64,000 nt of DNA from [Enterobacter] lignolyticus SCF1 (GTDB lineage Bacteria > Pseudomonadota > Gammaproteobacteria > Enterobacterales > Enterobacteriaceae): NCBI RefSeq assembly GCF_000164865.1, contig NC_014618.1, positions 3,286,001 to 3,350,000 of the forward strand. Reading direction: 5' to 3'. The notes below the pieces were generated by a model that worked only from the letters and a program-made list of their open reading frames with translations, had not been told where the DNA came from and did no database searches. Shown piece after piece: positions 42,518-51,367 of the stretch (the stretch's first letter is position 1; each line of letters begins with the position of its first letter). The position numbers were made by a program, and so were the translations under genes.

Positions 42518-44566
42518 ATGAGTCGCAAGCAACTGGCTCTGTTCGAACCGTCGCTGGTTCGTCAGGCCCTGATGGATGCCGTGAAAAAACTGAGCCCGGA
42601 CGTGCAGTGGCATAACCCGGTGATGTTCATCGTCTGGATAGGCAGCGTGCTGACGACCGGGCTGTCCGTCGCCATGGCGACCGGCCACCTGCCCGGCAGC
42701 GCGGGTTTCACCGCCGCAATCAGCATCTGGCTGTGGTTTACCGTACTGTTCGCCAACTTCGCTGAAGCGCTGGCGGAGGGCCGCAGCAAGGCGCAGGCCA
42801 ACAGCCTGAAAGGGGTTAAGAAAACGTCGTTCGCCCGTAAGCTGCGCGCGCCGCAGCATGACGCGCAAATCGACCATGTGCCGTCTGAAGATCTGCGCAA
42901 AGGCGATATCGTGCTGGTCGAAGCGGGCGATATTATCCCCTGCGACGGCGAAGTTATCGAGGGCGGCGCATCGGTGGACGAAAGCGCCATTACCGGTGAA
43001 TCAGCGCCGGTTATCCGTGAATCCGGCGGCGATTTCGCCTCGGTGACCGGCGGGACCCGTATTCTCTCCGACTGGCTGGTGATCCGCTGTAGCGTCAACC
43101 CCGGCGAGACCTTCCTTGACCGGATGATCGCCATGGTGGAAGGCGCGCAGCGTCGCAAAACGCCAAACGAAATCGCGCTGACCATTCTGCTGGTCGCCCT
43201 GACTATCGTCTTTCTGCTGGCGACCGCGACCCTGTGGCCGTTCTCGGCGTACGGCGGCGCAGCGGTCAGCGTCACGGTGCTGGTGGCGCTGCTGGTGTGC
43301 CTGATCCCAACCACCATCGGCGGCCTGCTGTCGGCCATCGGCGTGGCGGGGATGAGCCGCATGCTCGGCGCGAACGTTATCGCCACCAGCGGCCGCGCCG
43401 TTGAGGCCGCAGGCGACGTTGACGTCCTGCTGCTCGACAAAACCGGCACCATTACCCTTGGCAACCGCCAGGCCTCCGATTTCCTGCCCGCTCCCGGCGT
43501 GGAGGAAAGAACGCTGGCCGACGCCGCGCAGCTGGCCTCGCTTGCCGATGAAACGCCGGAAGGCCGCAGCATCGTGGTGCTGGCCAAACAGCGCTTTAAT
43601 ATCCGCGTGCGCGACGTTCAGGAGCTGCAGGCCACCTTCGTCCCCTTCACCGCGCAGACCCGCATGAGCGGCATCAACGTGCATAACCGGATGATCCGCA
43701 AGGGTTCCGTTGACGCCATTCGCCGCCACGTCGAGGCCAACGGCGGCCACTTTCCGCCGCAGGTGGACACGCTGGTGGAAAGCGTCGCCCGTCAGGGCGG
43801 CACGCCGCTGGTTGTCGTCGAGGGCGCTATGGTGCTGGGCGTTATCGCGCTGAAGGATATCGTTAAAGGCGGCATAAAAGAGCGCTTCGCCCAGCTGCGT
43901 AAAATGGGCATTAAAACGGTGATGATCACCGGGGACAACCGCCTGACCGCCGCGGCCATTGCCGCCGAAGCCGGGGTCGACGACTTCCTCGCCGAAGCAA
44001 CGCCGGAAGCCAAGCTGGCACTGATCCGCCAGTATCAGTCGGAAGGCCGGCTGGTGGCGATGACCGGCGACGGCACCAACGATGCTCCGGCGCTGGCGCA
44101 GGCCGACGTCGCGGTGGCGATGAACTCCGGGACCCAGGCGGCGAAAGAGGCCGGGAACATGGTCGATCTCGACTCCAACCCGACCAAGCTGATTGAGGTG
44201 GTGCACATCGGCAAACAGATGCTGATGACCCGCGGTTCGCTGACCACGTTCAGTATCGCCAACGACGTGGCGAAGTATTTCGCCATCATTCCGGCGGCGT
44301 TCGCGGCAACCTATCCGCAGCTGAACGCCCTGAACGTGATGCACCTGCACTCACCGGCTTCCGCCATCCTGAGCGCGGTCATTTTTAACGCGCTGATTAT
44401 CGTGTTTCTGATCCCGCTGGCGCTCAAAGGCGTGAGCTACAAGCCGCTGTCGGCGGCCGCCATGCTGCGCCGCAACCTGTGGATTTATGGTCTGGGCGGT
44501 CTGCTGGTGCCGTTTGTCGGTATCAAGCTTATCGACCTGCTGTTGACGCTGTTTGGTCTGGTGTAA
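42518..44566 (+). CDS. kdpB: KdpB, P-type ATPase subunit
   Basis: 682 aa. It has the phosphorylation motif DKTGT at Asp307, the actuator TGES loop (ESAITGESAPVIRES), the nucleotide domain and the hinge GDGTNDAPALAQADVAVAMNSGTQAAKEA. It powers KdpA-mediated K+ uptake. 18 bp after kdpA. Confidence 0.99.
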   Translation: MSRKQLALFEPSLVRQALMDAVKKLSPDVQWHNPVMFIVWIGSVLTTGLSVAMATGHLPGSAGFTAAISIWLWFTVLFANFAEALAEGRSKAQANSLKGVKKTSFARKLRAPQHDAQIDHVPSEDLRKGDIVLVEAGDIIPCDGEVIEGGASVDESAITGESAPVIRESGGDFASVTGGTRILSDWLVIRCSVNPGETFLDRMIAMVEGAQRRKTPNEIALTILLVALTIVFLLATATLWPFSAYGGAAVSVTVLVALLVCLIPTTIGGLLSAIGVAGMSRMLGANVIATSGRAVEAAGDVDVLLLDKTGTITLGNRQASDFLPAPGVEERTLADAAQLASLADETPEGRSIVVLAKQRFNIRVRDVQELQATFVPFTAQTRMSGINVHNRMIRKGSVDAIRRHVEANGGHFPPQVDTLVESVARQGGTPLVVVEGAMVLGVIALKDIVKGGIKERFAQLRKMGIKTVMITGDNRLTAAAIAAEAGVDDFLAEATPEAKLALIRQYQSEGRLVAMTGDGTNDAPALAQADVAVAMNSGTQAAKEAGNMVDLDSNPTKLIEVVHIGKQMLMTRGSLTTFSIANDVAKYFAIIPAAFAATYPQLNALNVMHLHSPASAILSAVIFNALIIVFLIPLALKGVSYKPLSAAAMLRRNLWIYGLGGLLVPFVGIKLIDLLLTLFGLV

Positions 44567-44579
44567 GAGGAAATTGAAA

Positions 44580-45149
44580 ATGGCGATGTTACGCCCTGCT
44601 CTGGTCATTCTGGTTTTTCTGACGCTGGTCACCGGCGGACTGTACCCGCTGGTCACCACCGCCCTCGGGCAATGGTGGTTTAACGATCAGGCAAACGGCT
44701 CGTTAATCCGGGAAGACAATACGATCCGCGGCTCGCTGCTGATTGGACAAAACTTTGACGCCGCAGGATATTTCCACGGACGCCCTTCCGCGACGGCAAA
44801 TAGTCCCTATAATCCAGAAGCATCCGGCGGTAGCAACTTAGCCGCCAGCAATCCGGAGCTGGATAAAGAGGTTGCCGCCCGCGTGGAGCAGCTGCGTAAA
44901 GCGAATCCGCAGGCCGACAGCGCCGTGCCGGTGGAGCTGGTCACCACCTCCGCCAGCGGCCTCGACTACAGCCTGTCGCCGCAGGCGGTCGCCTGGCAAA
45001 TCCCCCGCGTGGCCGCCGCGCGCCAGATGTCGGTGGATGCGCTGAGCAAGCTGGTCGCGGAGCATACGCAAAAGCCGCTGGTCAGCATTATCGGCCTGCC
45101 GGTGGTGAATATTGTTGAGCTGAATATGGCACTTGATGCGCTGAAATAA
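44580..45149 (+). CDS. kdpC: KdpC, K+-pump periplasmic-facing subunit
   Basis: 189 aa with one N-terminal membrane helix (LVILVFLTLVTGGLYPLVTT) and a soluble domain (FHGRPSATANSPYNPEASGGSN; VNIVELNMALD at the end). The start at 44580 is 8 nt from AGAGGA; the ATG at 44586 (MLRPAL) is also possible. An upstream frame at 44553 lies inside kdpB. Confidence 0.96.
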   Translation: MAMLRPALVILVFLTLVTGGLYPLVTTALGQWWFNDQANGSLIREDNTIRGSLLIGQNFDAAGYFHGRPSATANSPYNPEASGGSNLAASNPELDKEVAARVEQLRKANPQADSAVPVELVTTSASGLDYSLSPQAVAWQIPRVAAARQMSVDALSKLVAEHTQKPLVSIIGLPVVNIVELNMALDALK

Positions 45150-45163
45150 ACTCAGGATACATA

Positions 45164-47848
45164 ATGACCGACGAGCCTCTTCGCCCGGACCCTGACCGCC
45201 TGCTGGAGCAAACCTCCGGCTGGCACCGGGGTAAACTGAAAGTCTTCTTTGGCGCCTGTGCGGGCGTAGGGAAAACCTACGCCATGCTCAGCGAAGCGCA
45301 GCGGCTGCGGGCGCAGGGGCTCGATATCCTGATAGGTGTGGTCGAAACCCACGGCCGTCAGGAGACCGCCGCCCTGCTCGACGGGCTGGCGACACAGCCG
45401 CGAAAACGGATTCACCATCGCCGACGCATTGTCGAAGAGTTTGACCTTGATGCCGCTCTCGCCCGCCGTCCGGCGCTGATCCTGATGGACGAGCTGGCGC
45501 ACACCAACGCCCCCGGCTCCCGCCACCCGAAGCGCTGGCAGGACGTCGAAGAACTACTGGAAGCCGGGATCGACGTCTTTACCACCGTCAACGTCCAGCA
45601 CCTGGAAAGCCTGAACGACGTGGTCAGCGGCGTCACCGGTATTAAGGTGCGCGAAACGGTGCCCGACCCGTTCTTTGACGCCGCCGATGAAATCGTGCTG
45701 GTCGACCTCCCCCCTGACGATCTTCGCCAGCGCCTGCACGAAGGGAAAGTTTACATTGGCGGCCAGGCGGAGCGGGCTATTGAGCACTTCTTCCGTAAAG
45801 GCAACCTGATCGCGCTGCGCGAGCTGGCGCTAAGGCGCACCGCCGACCGCGTCGACGACCAAATGCGCGAGTGGCGCGGCCAGGGCGAGGAGCGCGTCTG
45901 GCACACCCGCGACGCCATTTTACTCTGCGTCGGCCACAGCAGCGGCAATGAAAAGCTGGTGCGTACCGCCGCGCGGCTGGCCGCCAAATTCGGCAGCGTG
46001 TGGCACGCCGTGTATGTTGAAACGCCGGGGCTACACCGCCTGCCGGAGCACCAGCGGCGCAGCATTCTCAGCGCTCTGCGTCTGGCGCAGGAGCTGGGCG
46101 CGGAAACCGCCACCCTCTCCGACCCGGCGGAAGACAAAGCGATACTGCGCTACGCCCGCGAGCACAACCTCGGCAAAATTATTATCGGCCGCCGCGCGCA
46201 GCGTCACTGGTGGAGCCGGGAATCGTTTGCCGATCGCCTCGCCCGGCGCGCGCCGGACCTTGATTTAGTGATCGTCGCGCTGGAGGATGCGCCCGCGCCG
46301 CCGGTCAACCGCGGCAACGACGCGCGTCCGTGGATGGACCGCTGGCGGGTGCAGGTCCGCGGCTGCGCGGTGGCGGTGGCGCTCTGCGCGTTAATCACCC
46401 TTGTCGCCAGCAACTTTTTGGTCGCCTTCGCCACCGTCAACCTGGTGATGCTGTACCTGCTTGGCGTGGTGATCGTCGCCCTGTTTTACGGCCGCTGGCC
46501 GTCGGTGCTGGCGACGGTGATCAACGTCATCAGCTTTGACCTGTTTTTTATCGCCCCGCGCGGCACGCTTGCCGTCTCGGATATTCAGTATGTGCTGACA
46601 TTTGCGGTCATGCTTACCGTCGGCCTGATCATCGGTAACCTGACGGCGGGCGTCCGCTACCAGGCGCGTATCGCCCGCTACCGCGAGCAGCGCACCCGCC
46701 ATCTGTATGAGATGTCAAAGGCGCTGGCCATCGGCCGCAGCGAGCAGGATATCGCCCGCACCAGCGAGCAGTTTATCCAGTCGACCTTTTACGCCCGCAG
46801 TCAGGTCCTGCTGCCCAACGCCAGCGGCCATCTCGCCGCGCTGACCTCCGGCAACGGCATCACGCCGTGGGATGAGGCCATCGTTCGCTGGAGCTACGAC
46901 AAGGGCCAGCCCGCCGGCGCGGGCACCGACACCCTGCCCGGCGTGCCGTACCTGATTCTGCCGCTGAAAACGGCGGAGAAAACCCTGGGCGTGATCGTGG
47001 TGGAGCCGGGCAACCTGCGCCAGCTGATGATCCCCGAACAGCAGCGCCTGCTGGAAACCTGCACCCTGCTGGTGGCAAGCGCCCTCGACAGGCTGGCGCT
47101 CACCACCAGCGAAGAGCAGGCACGGCTCGCCAGCGAACGCGAGAGCATTCGCAACTCCCTGCTGGCGGCGCTGTCGCACGATCTGCGCACGCCGCTCACC
47201 GTCCTGTTCGGCCAGGCCGAAATCCTGACGCTTGATCTGGCAAGCGAAGGTTCAAAACATGCGCCGCAGGCCAACGAAATCCGCCAGCATGTGCTTAACA
47301 CCACGCGGCTGGTGAATAATCTGCTGGATATGGCGCGGATTCAGTCCGGTGGCTTTAATTTACGCAAGGAGTGGCTGACGCTCGAAGAGGTGGTCGGCAG
47401 CGCAATTCGCACGCTGGAGCCTGGGCTCGGCGGGCGGCATATCGAACTCCACCTTGGCGATCCGCTGGCGCTGATTCATGTGGACGGCCCGCTGTTTGAG
47501 CGCGTGCTGATCAACCTGCTGGAAAACGCGGTCAAGTACGCCGGAACGAAGGCGCAAATCGGCATTACCGCGACCCATCAGGATGAACAGCTTCAGCTGG
47601 ACGTCTGGGACAACGGTCCCGGTATTCCTGCTGGTAAGGAGCAGTCTATTTTTGATAAATTCGCCAGGGGCCATAAAGAATCAGCCATTCCCGGCGTTGG
47701 GCTGGGGCTGGCTATCTGCCAGGCCATTGTGGACGTTCACGGCGGCACGCTGTCGGCGCATAACCGCCCGGAAGGCGGCGCCAGCTTTACGGTGACCCTG
47801 CCGCTGGAGGCGCCGCCAACCCTCGACGACCTGCCTGAGGAAACGTGA
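45164..47848 (+). CDS. kdpD: KdpD sensor histidine kinase
   Basis: 894 aa. N-terminal KdpD cytoplasmic domain with a P-loop-like segment (GACAGVGKTYAML) and DELAHTNAPGSRH (about 20-230), a Usp-like domain (about 250-370), four clustered membrane helices (about 400-500), a GAF-like domain, and a C-terminal kinase with His672 (SHDLRTPLTVLFG) and N/G boxes (NLLENAVKYAG, DNGPGI, GVGLGL). It senses K+ limitation and phosphorylates KdpE. Its TGA overlaps the kdpE GTG. Confidence 0.97.
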   Translation: MTDEPLRPDPDRLLEQTSGWHRGKLKVFFGACAGVGKTYAMLSEAQRLRAQGLDILIGVVETHGRQETAALLDGLATQPRKRIHHRRRIVEEFDLDAALARRPALILMDELAHTNAPGSRHPKRWQDVEELLEAGIDVFTTVNVQHLESLNDVVSGVTGIKVRETVPDPFFDAADEIVLVDLPPDDLRQRLHEGKVYIGGQAERAIEHFFRKGNLIALRELALRRTADRVDDQMREWRGQGEERVWHTRDAILLCVGHSSGNEKLVRTAARLAAKFGSVWHAVYVETPGLHRLPEHQRRSILSALRLAQELGAETATLSDPAEDKAILRYAREHNLGKIIIGRRAQRHWWSRESFADRLARRAPDLDLVIVALEDAPAPPVNRGNDARPWMDRWRVQVRGCAVAVALCALITLVASNFLVAFATVNLVMLYLLGVVIVALFYGRWPSVLATVINVISFDLFFIAPRGTLAVSDIQYVLTFAVMLTVGLIIGNLTAGVRYQARIARYREQRTRHLYEMSKALAIGRSEQDIARTSEQFIQSTFYARSQVLLPNASGHLAALTSGNGITPWDEAIVRWSYDKGQPAGAGTDTLPGVPYLILPLKTAEKTLGVIVVEPGNLRQLMIPEQQRLLETCTLLVASALDRLALTTSEEQARLASERESIRNSLLAALSHDLRTPLTVLFGQAEILTLDLASEGSKHAPQANEIRQHVLNTTRLVNNLLDMARIQSGGFNLRKEWLTLEEVVGSAIRTLEPGLGGRHIELHLGDPLALIHVDGPLFERVLINLLENAVKYAGTKAQIGITATHQDEQLQLDVWDNGPGIPAGKEQSIFDKFARGHKESAIPGVGLGLAICQAIVDVHGGTLSAHNRPEGGASFTVTLPLEAPPTLDDLPEET

Positions 47849-48522
47849 TTAACGTATTAATTATTGAAGATGAACAGGCCATTCGCCGGCTTCTGCGCAG
47901 CGCGCTGGAAGGCGACGGCCTGCGCGTTCACGAGGCGGAAACCCTCCAGCGCGGCCTGCTGGAGGCCGCGACCCGCAAACCGGACCTGGTGATTCTCGAT
48001 CTCGGCCTGCCGGATGGCGACGGCATTGACTTCATCCGCGATTTTCGCCAGTGGAGCCAGGTGCCGATTATCGTGCTGTCGGCCCGCGCGGAAGAGACCG
48101 ACAAAATCACCGCCCTCGACGCCGGTGCCGACGACTATCTCAGTAAGCCCTTCGGGATTGGCGAACTGCAGGCGCGGCTGCGCGTGGCGCTACGCCGTTA
48201 CGGCGGCAGCGAACAGAACCAGCCGCTGTATACCTTTTCCAATACCCAGGTCGACCTGGCGAACCGCCGAATCGTCCGCGGCGATGAAGAGATCCATCTG
48301 ACCCCGATAGAGTTCCGCCTGCTGGCGGTGTTGCTGAATAATCACGGCAAGGTTCTCACTCAGCGTCAGCTGCTCAGCCAGGTCTGGGGACCGAATGCGG
48401 TTGAACATAGTCATTATTTGCGCATATATATGGGGCACCTGCGCCAGAAGCTGGAAATGGATCCCGCGCGCCCACAGCATTTATTAACGGAAACCGGCAT
48501 CGGCTATCGCTTTATGCTGTGA
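47845..48522 (+). CDS. kdpE: KdpE response regulator
   Basis: 225 aa OmpR-family regulator: receiver domain with phospho-acceptor Asp52 (VILDLGLPDG), Lys in SKPFGIGEL, and a winged-helix output domain (about 125-225, GKVLTQRQLLSQVWG). GTG start 47845 overlaps the end of kdpD by 4 bases, as in E. coli. A perfect palindrome covers the stop codon (see 48511). Confidence 0.98.
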   Translation: MINVLIIEDEQAIRRLLRSALEGDGLRVHEAETLQRGLLEAATRKPDLVILDLGLPDGDGIDFIRDFRQWSQVPIIVLSARAEETDKITALDAGADDYLSKPFGIGELQARLRVALRRYGGSEQNQPLYTFSNTQVDLANRRIVRGDEEIHLTPIEFRLLAVLLNNHGKVLTQRQLLSQVWGPNAVEHSHYLRIYMGHLRQKLEMDPARPQHLLTETGIGYRFML

Positions 48523-48542
48523 ATAATTATTCACAGCATAAA
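48511..48542. repeat. Perfect 32-nt palindrome over the kdpE stop
   Basis: Inverted repeat with arms TTATGCTGTGAATAA and TTATTCACAGCATAA plus one more matching outer pair, no mismatch. It contains the kdpE stop codon (48520-48522). There is no adjacent T run (TCCCCTCTCCCCC follows), so it is not a typical intrinsic terminator. It might be an mRNA 3'-end stabiliser or a protein-binding site. Confidence 0.7.
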
Positions 48543-48804
48543 TCCCCTCTCCCCCTTAATTCTCTCCGCCTCTCTTTTTTGTCATAAAAGAATAATAAAA
48601 AAAGGCTAACCACCTTCATTTAAATCATTATTCAACACATTTTATTTACAACAAACAAACAATTCAGCATATCGTCTTGCGGTATGCATAACCAGTGACT
48701 ATTTATTTCTGAGAATATCGCCTTTTATTGATCATCTTCACAGATTACTACTCATTCATGGATAAAATAACCATGCTTTCACTCAATTCATGAAGGTACA
48801 CGAA
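48523..48804. other. kdpE-speFL intergenic region
   Basis: 282 bp. Apart from the palindrome at its left edge it is pyrimidine- and A/T-rich (CCCCTCTCCCCC, then TTTATTTACAAC tracts). It presumably holds the speF promoter. No gene seen. Confidence 0.5.
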
Positions 48805-48909
48805 ATGGAAAACAACAGCCGAACTATGCCCCACATAAGGCGGACAACACACATCATGATGTTTGCCCACCGCAATAGTTTTGACTTTCACTTCTTTAAT
48901 GCCCGGTAG
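48805..48909 (+). CDS. speFL: SpeFL ornithine-sensing leader peptide
   Basis: 34-codon ORF before speF. The product begins MENNSRTMPHIRRTTHIM and contains the HIRR-x-x-H motif by which the E. coli nascent SpeFL traps a ribosome in response to ornithine, inducing speF. AAGGT lies 7 nt before the ATG. A stem-loop (48901-48924) starts at the stop codon region, as in E. coli, where ribosome stalling prevents Rho termination. It differs from the E. coli peptide at one residue (IMM in place of IMK), as I recall it. Confidence 0.93.
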   Translation: MENNSRTMPHIRRTTHIMMFAHRNSFDFHFFNAR

Positions 48910-48924
48910 TCTTCCGACTACGGG
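48901..48924 (+). promoter_or_regulatory. Stem-loop in the speF leader
   Basis: Sequence GCCCGGTAGTC, loop TTCC, GACTACGGGC: stem with one bulged base. It overlaps the speFL stop codon (48907-48909). It corresponds to the leader hairpin that acts with Rho in E. coli speF regulation. About 245 nt of leader follow before the speF ATG. Confidence 0.65.
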
Positions 48925-49168
48925 CGCTTTCGCATACAGGTCTTCCTGAATCTTGCTCGTACAGGCATTCGCCTGTAGCCAACAGCGCTCGCCCTGACAA
49001 ATCCTGCTCATAGCCAGTAACCGGACTGGTGGGGTTTGTGACATCCAAAAAAAAGCAATTTCCTGATTTTATTATCAGCGGAGTGATATTGCCTTTTATC
49101 CGGAACAATCAATTTCTTATTTAAGAAATTGAGGGCCTGTTATTATCGAAAATAAAGAAGAGATCAAA

Positions 49169-51367
49169 ATGTCTGAATTAAAAATTGCAGTAAGCCGCAC
49201 TTGCCCGGATTGCTTTACGACACAGCGCTCTATTATCAATACCTGTGACACTCATTTTATTGACGTTGCCGCTGCCGTATTATCTATTGAAGATGTCGAG
49301 TGCGGTAAGCTCGATGAAATAGATGCAACCGGTTACAATCTCCCTGTATTTATTGCTATTAATAAAGAAGAAATCGTCCCTGCTGAGTACCTTTCACGTA
49401 TTCAGGGGGTGTTTGAACATGACGAGACCCGCAACGACTTCTATGGCCGTCAGCTGGAAGCCGCCGCGCACAAATATGAAGTGCAGCTGCGTCCGCCGTT
49501 CTTCCGCGCGCTGGTCGATTATGTCGCCCAGGGCAACAGCGCCTTTGACTGCCCGGGGCATCAGGGCGGTGAATTCTTCCGTCGCCACCCGGCAGGCAAC
49601 CAGTTTGTCGAGTATTTCGGTGAAGCGCTGTTCCGCTCTGACCTGTGCAATGCCGACGTCGCGATGGGCGATCTGCTGATCCATGAAGGCGCGCCGTGCA
49701 TCGCCCAGCAGCATGCGGCGAAGGTCTTTAACGCTGATAAAACCTACTTCGTGCTTAACGGTACCTCCTCCTCCAACAAAGTGGTACTTAACGCGCTGCT
49801 GACCCCGGGCGATCTGGTGCTGTTTGACCGCAACAACCACAAGTCTAACCACCATGGCGCGCTGCTGCAGGCGGGCGCAACGCCGATTTATCTGGAGACC
49901 GCGCGCAACCCGTACGGCTTCATCGGCGGTATTGACGCCCACTGCTTTGAAGAGCGCTATCTGCGCGAACTGGTCAGCGAAGCTGCGCCAAACCGCGCGC
50001 AGGACGCCCGCCCGTTCCGCCTGGCGGTAATTCAGCTGGGCACCTACGACGGCACCATCTATAACGCCCGCCAGGTCGTCGATAAAATCGGTCATCTGTG
50101 CGACTACATCCTGTTCGACTCCGCCTGGGTGGGCTACGAGCAGTTTATTCCGATGATGGCGGACTGCTCGCCGCTGCTGCTGGATCTCAACGAAAACGAT
50201 CCCGGCATTCTGGTGACCCAGTCGGTGCACAAACAGCAGGCTGGCTTCTCGCAGACCTCACAGATCCACAAAAAAGACAGCCATATCAAAGGGCAACAGC
50301 GCTATGTACCGCATAAGCGTCTGAACAACGCCTTTATGATGCACGCCTCCACCAGCCCGTTCTATCCGCTGTTTGCCGCACTGGATATCAACGCGAAAAT
50401 GCACGAAGGCGAATGCGGTCGCAACATGTGGATGGACTGCGTGGTTAACGGTATCGAAACCCGCAAGCTGATTCTCGATAACTGCAAACATATCCGCCCG
50501 TTTGTACCGGAAATGGTTGACGGTAAGCCATGGCAGTCCTTTGCGACCGCCGATATCTCCACCGACCTGCGCTTCTTCCACTTTGTTCCGGGCGAACGCT
50601 GGCACGGCTTTGAAGGCTACGCCGAGCACCAGTACTTCGTCGATCCGTGCAAACTGCTGCTGACCACGCCGGGTATCGATGCGGCGAACGGTGAATACGA
50701 GAACTTTGGCGTACCGGCCACCATCCTCGCCAACTTCCTGCGTGAAAACGGCGTGATCCCGGAAAAATGCGACCTCAACTCGATCCTGTTCCTGCTGACG
50801 CCGGCCGAAGACATGGCCAAACTGCAGCAGCTGGTCGCGCTGCTGGTGCGTTTTGAAACCCTGCTTGAGTCCGATGCGCCGCTTGCCGACGTGCTGCCGT
50901 CGCTCTACGGCCAGCATAAAGACCGCTATGAGGGTTACACCCTGCGCCAGCTGTGCCAGGAAATGCATAACCTCTATGCCCGCCACAACGTTAAGCAGCT
51001 GCAAAAAGAGATGTTCCGTAAATCACACTTCCCGCGCGTGAGCATGAACCCGCAGGACGCCAACTACGCCTATCTGCGCGGCCAGGTCGATCTGGTGCCG
51101 CTGCCGCAGGCTGAAGGCCGCATTGCCGCAGAAGGCGCACTGCCTTACCCGCCAGGAGTGCTGTGCGTTGTTCCGGGCGAAATCTGGGGCGGCGCGGTAC
51201 TGCGCTACTTCACCGCGCTGGAAGAAGGTATCAATCTGCTGCCCGGCTTTGCACCGGAACTCCAGGGGGTGTACATCCAGGAGCACGACGGGCGCAAACA
51301 GGTGTGGTGCTATGTCATTAACGATCAGCACGCGCCTAATGCACTGCTGAAAGGGGAAAAATTATGA
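49169..51367 (+). CDS. speF: Inducible ornithine decarboxylase SpeF
   Basis: 732 aa, PLP fold type I, Orn/Lys/Arg decarboxylase family. It has an N-terminal wing domain, the PLP-Lys segment SVHKQQAGFSQTSQIHKKDSH and a C-terminal domain. It makes putrescine from ornithine and consumes a proton, part of mild-acid resistance. It overlaps potE by 4 bases. Confidence 0.98.
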   Translation: MSELKIAVSRTCPDCFTTQRSIINTCDTHFIDVAAAVLSIEDVECGKLDEIDATGYNLPVFIAINKEEIVPAEYLSRIQGVFEHDETRNDFYGRQLEAAAHKYEVQLRPPFFRALVDYVAQGNSAFDCPGHQGGEFFRRHPAGNQFVEYFGEALFRSDLCNADVAMGDLLIHEGAPCIAQQHAAKVFNADKTYFVLNGTSSSNKVVLNALLTPGDLVLFDRNNHKSNHHGALLQAGATPIYLETARNPYGFIGGIDAHCFEERYLRELVSEAAPNRAQDARPFRLAVIQLGTYDGTIYNARQVVDKIGHLCDYILFDSAWVGYEQFIPMMADCSPLLLDLNENDPGILVTQSVHKQQAGFSQTSQIHKKDSHIKGQQRYVPHKRLNNAFMMHASTSPFYPLFAALDINAKMHEGECGRNMWMDCVVNGIETRKLILDNCKHIRPFVPEMVDGKPWQSFATADISTDLRFFHFVPGERWHGFEGYAEHQYFVDPCKLLLTTPGIDAANGEYENFGVPATILANFLRENGVIPEKCDLNSILFLLTPAEDMAKLQQLVALLVRFETLLESDAPLADVLPSLYGQHKDRYEGYTLRQLCQEMHNLYARHNVKQLQKEMFRKSHFPRVSMNPQDANYAYLRGQVDLVPLPQAEGRIAAEGALPYPPGVLCVVPGEIWGGAVLRYFTALEEGINLLPGFAPELQGVYIQEHDGRKQVWCYVINDQHAPNALLKGEKL

